NCBI GenBank assembly: GCA_964578835.1
Contig: CAZOEL010000005.1
Location: forward strand, 62,001 to 126,000
DNA length: 64,000 nucleotides
Reading direction: 5' to 3'
Origin: CAZOEL01 sp964578835
GTDB lineage: Bacteria > Desulfobacterota > Syntrophobacteria > Syntrophobacterales > Syntrophobacteraceae
Notes under the pieces: generated by a model
Told to the model about the DNA's origin: nothing
Database searches by the model: none
Seen by the model: only the letters and a program-made list of their open reading frames with translations
Program-made: the position numbers and the translations under genes
Shown here: positions 62,245 to 64,000 of the stretch, one piece after another
How positions within the stretch are numbered: position 1 is the stretch's first letter
Layout of the letters: each line of letters opens with the position of its first letter

Positions 62245-62718
62245 ATGAAGATTTGGGATGTTACGGGAAAACCGGCTATTGATAGGGAAATAAGCGCTTC
62301 AAAAGGACTTGACTCCGGGAGTGCGGTGGAGTTTCAAGCATTGCTGAATGAGGAGATCCAGGAGACGACAATCTCCGAGGATGCAGCTGGGATCGTCCAG
62401 GGAAGCAGGGGGCTTGTCGGTGAATTGGAGCCAGTGGCTTTAGACAATGACATATCGACTATTGGCAAGGAAGACATGAGCCGGATTTCGGATGCTGTTG
62501 GGGGCGCATTGGGCAGGATTGCGGATGCCGTTAAAGATCAGAGCCAAGACATGAAGAAGCTTGGGGGGGTAATTGACTCTCTTTCGAAAGAGGCGGATGA
62601 GCTCAAACAGACGGTGAGCGTTCTTCCCAAATCGCATGGCCTCAGACAAATTGCCGATGAGCTTGGAGTGCTGGCTTTTGTGGAGTCCATAAAATGGAAG
62701 AGAGGAGACTACTTGTAG
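62245..62718 (+). CDS. Unknown protein with helical C-terminus
   Basis: The 157-residue protein is not recognised. It is acidic with a helical middle (ISDAVGGALGRIADAVKDQ and DSLSKEADELKQTVSVL). It has no signal peptide. GGAGGA precedes the ATG by six nt, which sets the start. It lies between a sensory operon and cheR, under a putative sigma-54 promoter, so a flagellar role is likely but unproven. Confidence 0.6.
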   Translation: MKIWDVTGKPAIDREISASKGLDSGSAVEFQALLNEEIQETTISEDAAGIVQGSRGLVGELEPVALDNDISTIGKEDMSRISDAVGGALGRIADAVKDQSQDMKKLGGVIDSLSKEADELKQTVSVLPKSHGLRQIADELGVLAFVESIKWKRGDYL

Positions 62719-62719
62719 G

Positions 62720-62992
62720 ATGAAGGCGCTTTGGGTCGGCGGCCTGACGACTTGCTTGCTGCTTGGTTTTGCTTCATTAGCCAACCTCAGGGCTGAACTG
62801 CTTGAAGAGGAGGACCGGATCATTTACAGGAGCGGTCCTCCTGAGGAATATCACGAAGATCTCAAAGCACGGGAAGAATATAGAGAGGAGCAATCCTGGC
62901 GCATGCTGCGCGATCTGGTCGTAATTCCTCCAATACATGGGATTGCGCCTGCTCCTGACGCTCCAAAGAGACCTCAACAGGCTGGTCATTAG
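62720..62992 (+). CDS. Small exported unknown protein
   Basis: The 90-residue protein has a signal-peptide-like start (LWVGGLTTCLLLGFASLANLRA), then a charged region rich in Glu and Arg, and a Pro-rich end. It starts one base after the previous stop and is probably cotranscribed. Function unknown; a periplasmic or envelope role is likely. Confidence 0.6.
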   Translation: MKALWVGGLTTCLLLGFASLANLRAELLEEEDRIIYRSGPPEEYHEDLKAREEYREEQSWRMLRDLVVIPPIHGIAPAPDAPKRPQQAGH

Positions 62993-63165
62993 GTCCTCCA
63001 TCACGATGCTCCGCAGTCAGTGTTGTGTAATACTAAAGCAATACGATAAAGGGGCGTCTGTTTTTGATTTCATACTCCCTTCTTAGTCCGATGGAAGCTT
63101 CCGCAATTTCGGTAATAACTTCTTCTCTAATTCCACTCGAATGCTTTTTCTGCAAAATGATTCTT

Positions 63166-63193
63166 TAAAGTAGCAGCCTACAATTGCCGATTA
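63166..63193 (+). promoter_or_regulatory. Sigma-28 (FliA) type promoter upstream of cheR
   Basis: TAAAGTAG (63166-63173), 12 nt, GCCGATTA (63186-63193). It lies about 170 nt before the cheR-like start, in a 373-bp gap that holds no other supported gene. Confidence 0.7.
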
Positions 63194-63365
63194 AAAAGCC
63201 AAGAAATAATTATGTGGAATGCTCGACGCTTTTGCCTACGGGATGCGGCATTGCGACTGCAGGGAGATGTGGCTGATTATGCCGAATTCGGTTCTTTGTG
63301 AAGGCGGGGAATGACTCTTTAGAGAAGCTTCTATTCGAGCGCTTAATAACTGAAAAGCGAGTGGC

Positions 63366-64000
63366 ATGAATTTAAAGGAAAGCCTTTTTGGGCAATTCAG
63401 CGATTTAGTGTACCGAGAATGCGGCATCAACCTGCATGAAGGCAAGAAGGCGCTGCTCCAAGCCAGGTTGAACAAACGCATGCGAGCTACCGGCATTACT
63501 TCGTACGAGGCCTATTTTCAATACCTGACATCCGATTCAAATTCGGGTGAGCTGATCCACTTTCTCGATTGCATATCAACGAATCTGACCTATTTCTTTA
63601 GAGAAATTCAGCATTTTGATCTTTTGCGGCAAGACTTGCCGGAGAGGCTCGAAATGAAGCGAAAAAACAGAGACAATCGGATACGCATTTGGAGCGCCGG
63701 ATGTTCGACGGGGGAAGAGCCGTACAGCCTGGCAATGTGTGTTCTTTCCCACCTCGATGATGTGCAAAAATACGATTTCCGCATCCTTGCTACGGATATC
63801 TCTACGCGCGTCCTCTCTGTTGCGTCGGGAGGCGTCTATTCTGAGGAAAAGCTTAACAAAGTCGATGCCGATCTCAGAAGGAAATTCTTCCGAAAGCTTC
63901 ATGATAATGGACACAATTCCGACTTTGAAGTCGTCCCTCTCCTGAAAAGGATTGTCTCTTTCCGGCGTCTTAATCTCAAGGAGCAGTTTCCTTTCAAGGG
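63366..64000 (+). CDS. cheR: CheR-type chemotaxis methyltransferase (3' truncated)
   Basis: The frame runs open to the right edge (211 codons visible). The N-terminal helical domain (FSDLVYRECGINLHEGKK, TNLTYFFRE) and the SAM-binding part (IRIWSAGCSTGEEPYSLAM, ILATDISTRVL) match CheR, which methylates receptor glutamates. It is transcribed after a sigma-28 type promoter. The rest lies outside the window. Confidence 0.92.
   Translation, partial: MNLKESLFGQFSDLVYRECGINLHEGKKALLQARLNKRMRATGITSYEAYFQYLTSDSNSGELIHFLDCISTNLTYFFREIQHFDLLRQDLPERLEMKRKNRDNRIRIWSAGCSTGEEPYSLAMCVLSHLDDVQKYDFRILATDISTRVLSVASGGVYSEEKLNKVDADLRRKFFRKLHDNGHNSDFEVVPLLKRIVSFRRLNLKEQFPFK

Noticed and set aside
1..64000. tRNA, rRNA and riboswitch genes
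   Set aside because: No cloverleaf, rRNA or known riboswitch pattern could be recognised by eye; an automated covariance search was not possible.

Overview
The window reads as part of a motile, Gram-negative bacterial chromosome of intermediate GC content. The best guess is a deltaproteobacterium (Desulfobacterota, possibly Syntrophobacter-like). The reasons are a split methylmalonyl-CoA mutase with MeaB, outer-membrane porin and lipoprotein genes, sigma-28 and sigma-54 type flagellar promoters, and many TPR-fused glycosyltransferases. The taxonomic call is inference; there is no rRNA or marker gene to settle it.

Layout. (1) 1-9.3 kb: the end of a GldG/DUF4340 ABC-transport auxiliary operon, a GT-B glycosyltransferase, a TolB-like/FG-GAP secreted protein, a porin with a strong terminator, and a protein with a C-terminal J domain. 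(2) 9.7-13.1 kb, minus strand: gmd, a GDP-fucose/colitose synthase-like gene and a ColD-like dehydratase whose PLP lysine is replaced by histidine, together a probable GDP-colitose-type pathway. (3) 13.4-17.9 kb, minus strand: mutase large subunit, B12-binding subunit, meaB and a radical SAM protein. (4) 17.9-23.1 kb, minus strand: flagellin, fliD, two tandem fliS genes, a FliT-like gene and an HD-GYP protein. (5) 23.2-53.1 kb: one uninterrupted minus-strand run of 21 genes for glycosyltransferases and nucleotide-sugar enzymes. It includes rfbF-rfbG-rfbH (CDP-3,6-dideoxyhexose), a ThDP enzyme, a NeuB-like synthase with a HAD phosphatase-like partner, two C-methyltransferase-like proteins and three tandem radical SAM/SPASM paralogs. 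(6) 53.4-57.3 kb: a 225-bp MITE-like element with perfect 19-bp ends and a 9-bp flanking duplication, a Uma2 protein, asparagine synthetase and flaG. (7) 57.5-64 kb: a palindromic repeat cluster, then plus-strand lipoprotein, two response regulators (one with HD-GYP), a histidine-kinase-like protein, two unknown small genes and the start of a CheR methyltransferase.

How it fits together. Five promoters of the form TAAA-N16-NCCGATNN (octamers separated by exactly 12 nt) precede flagellin, fliD, flaG, the response-regulator operon and cheR, which suggests one late-flagellar sigma-28 regulon. The glycan cluster lies between flagellin and flaG, so the economical reading is a flagellin (or surface) glycosylation island that makes unusual deoxy and branched sugars. 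The most novel part is the block of three SPASM proteins, two C-methyltransferases, a ThDP enzyme and RfbFGH. It could build a branched, radically modified 3,6-dideoxyhexose, but its product is not known from sequence.
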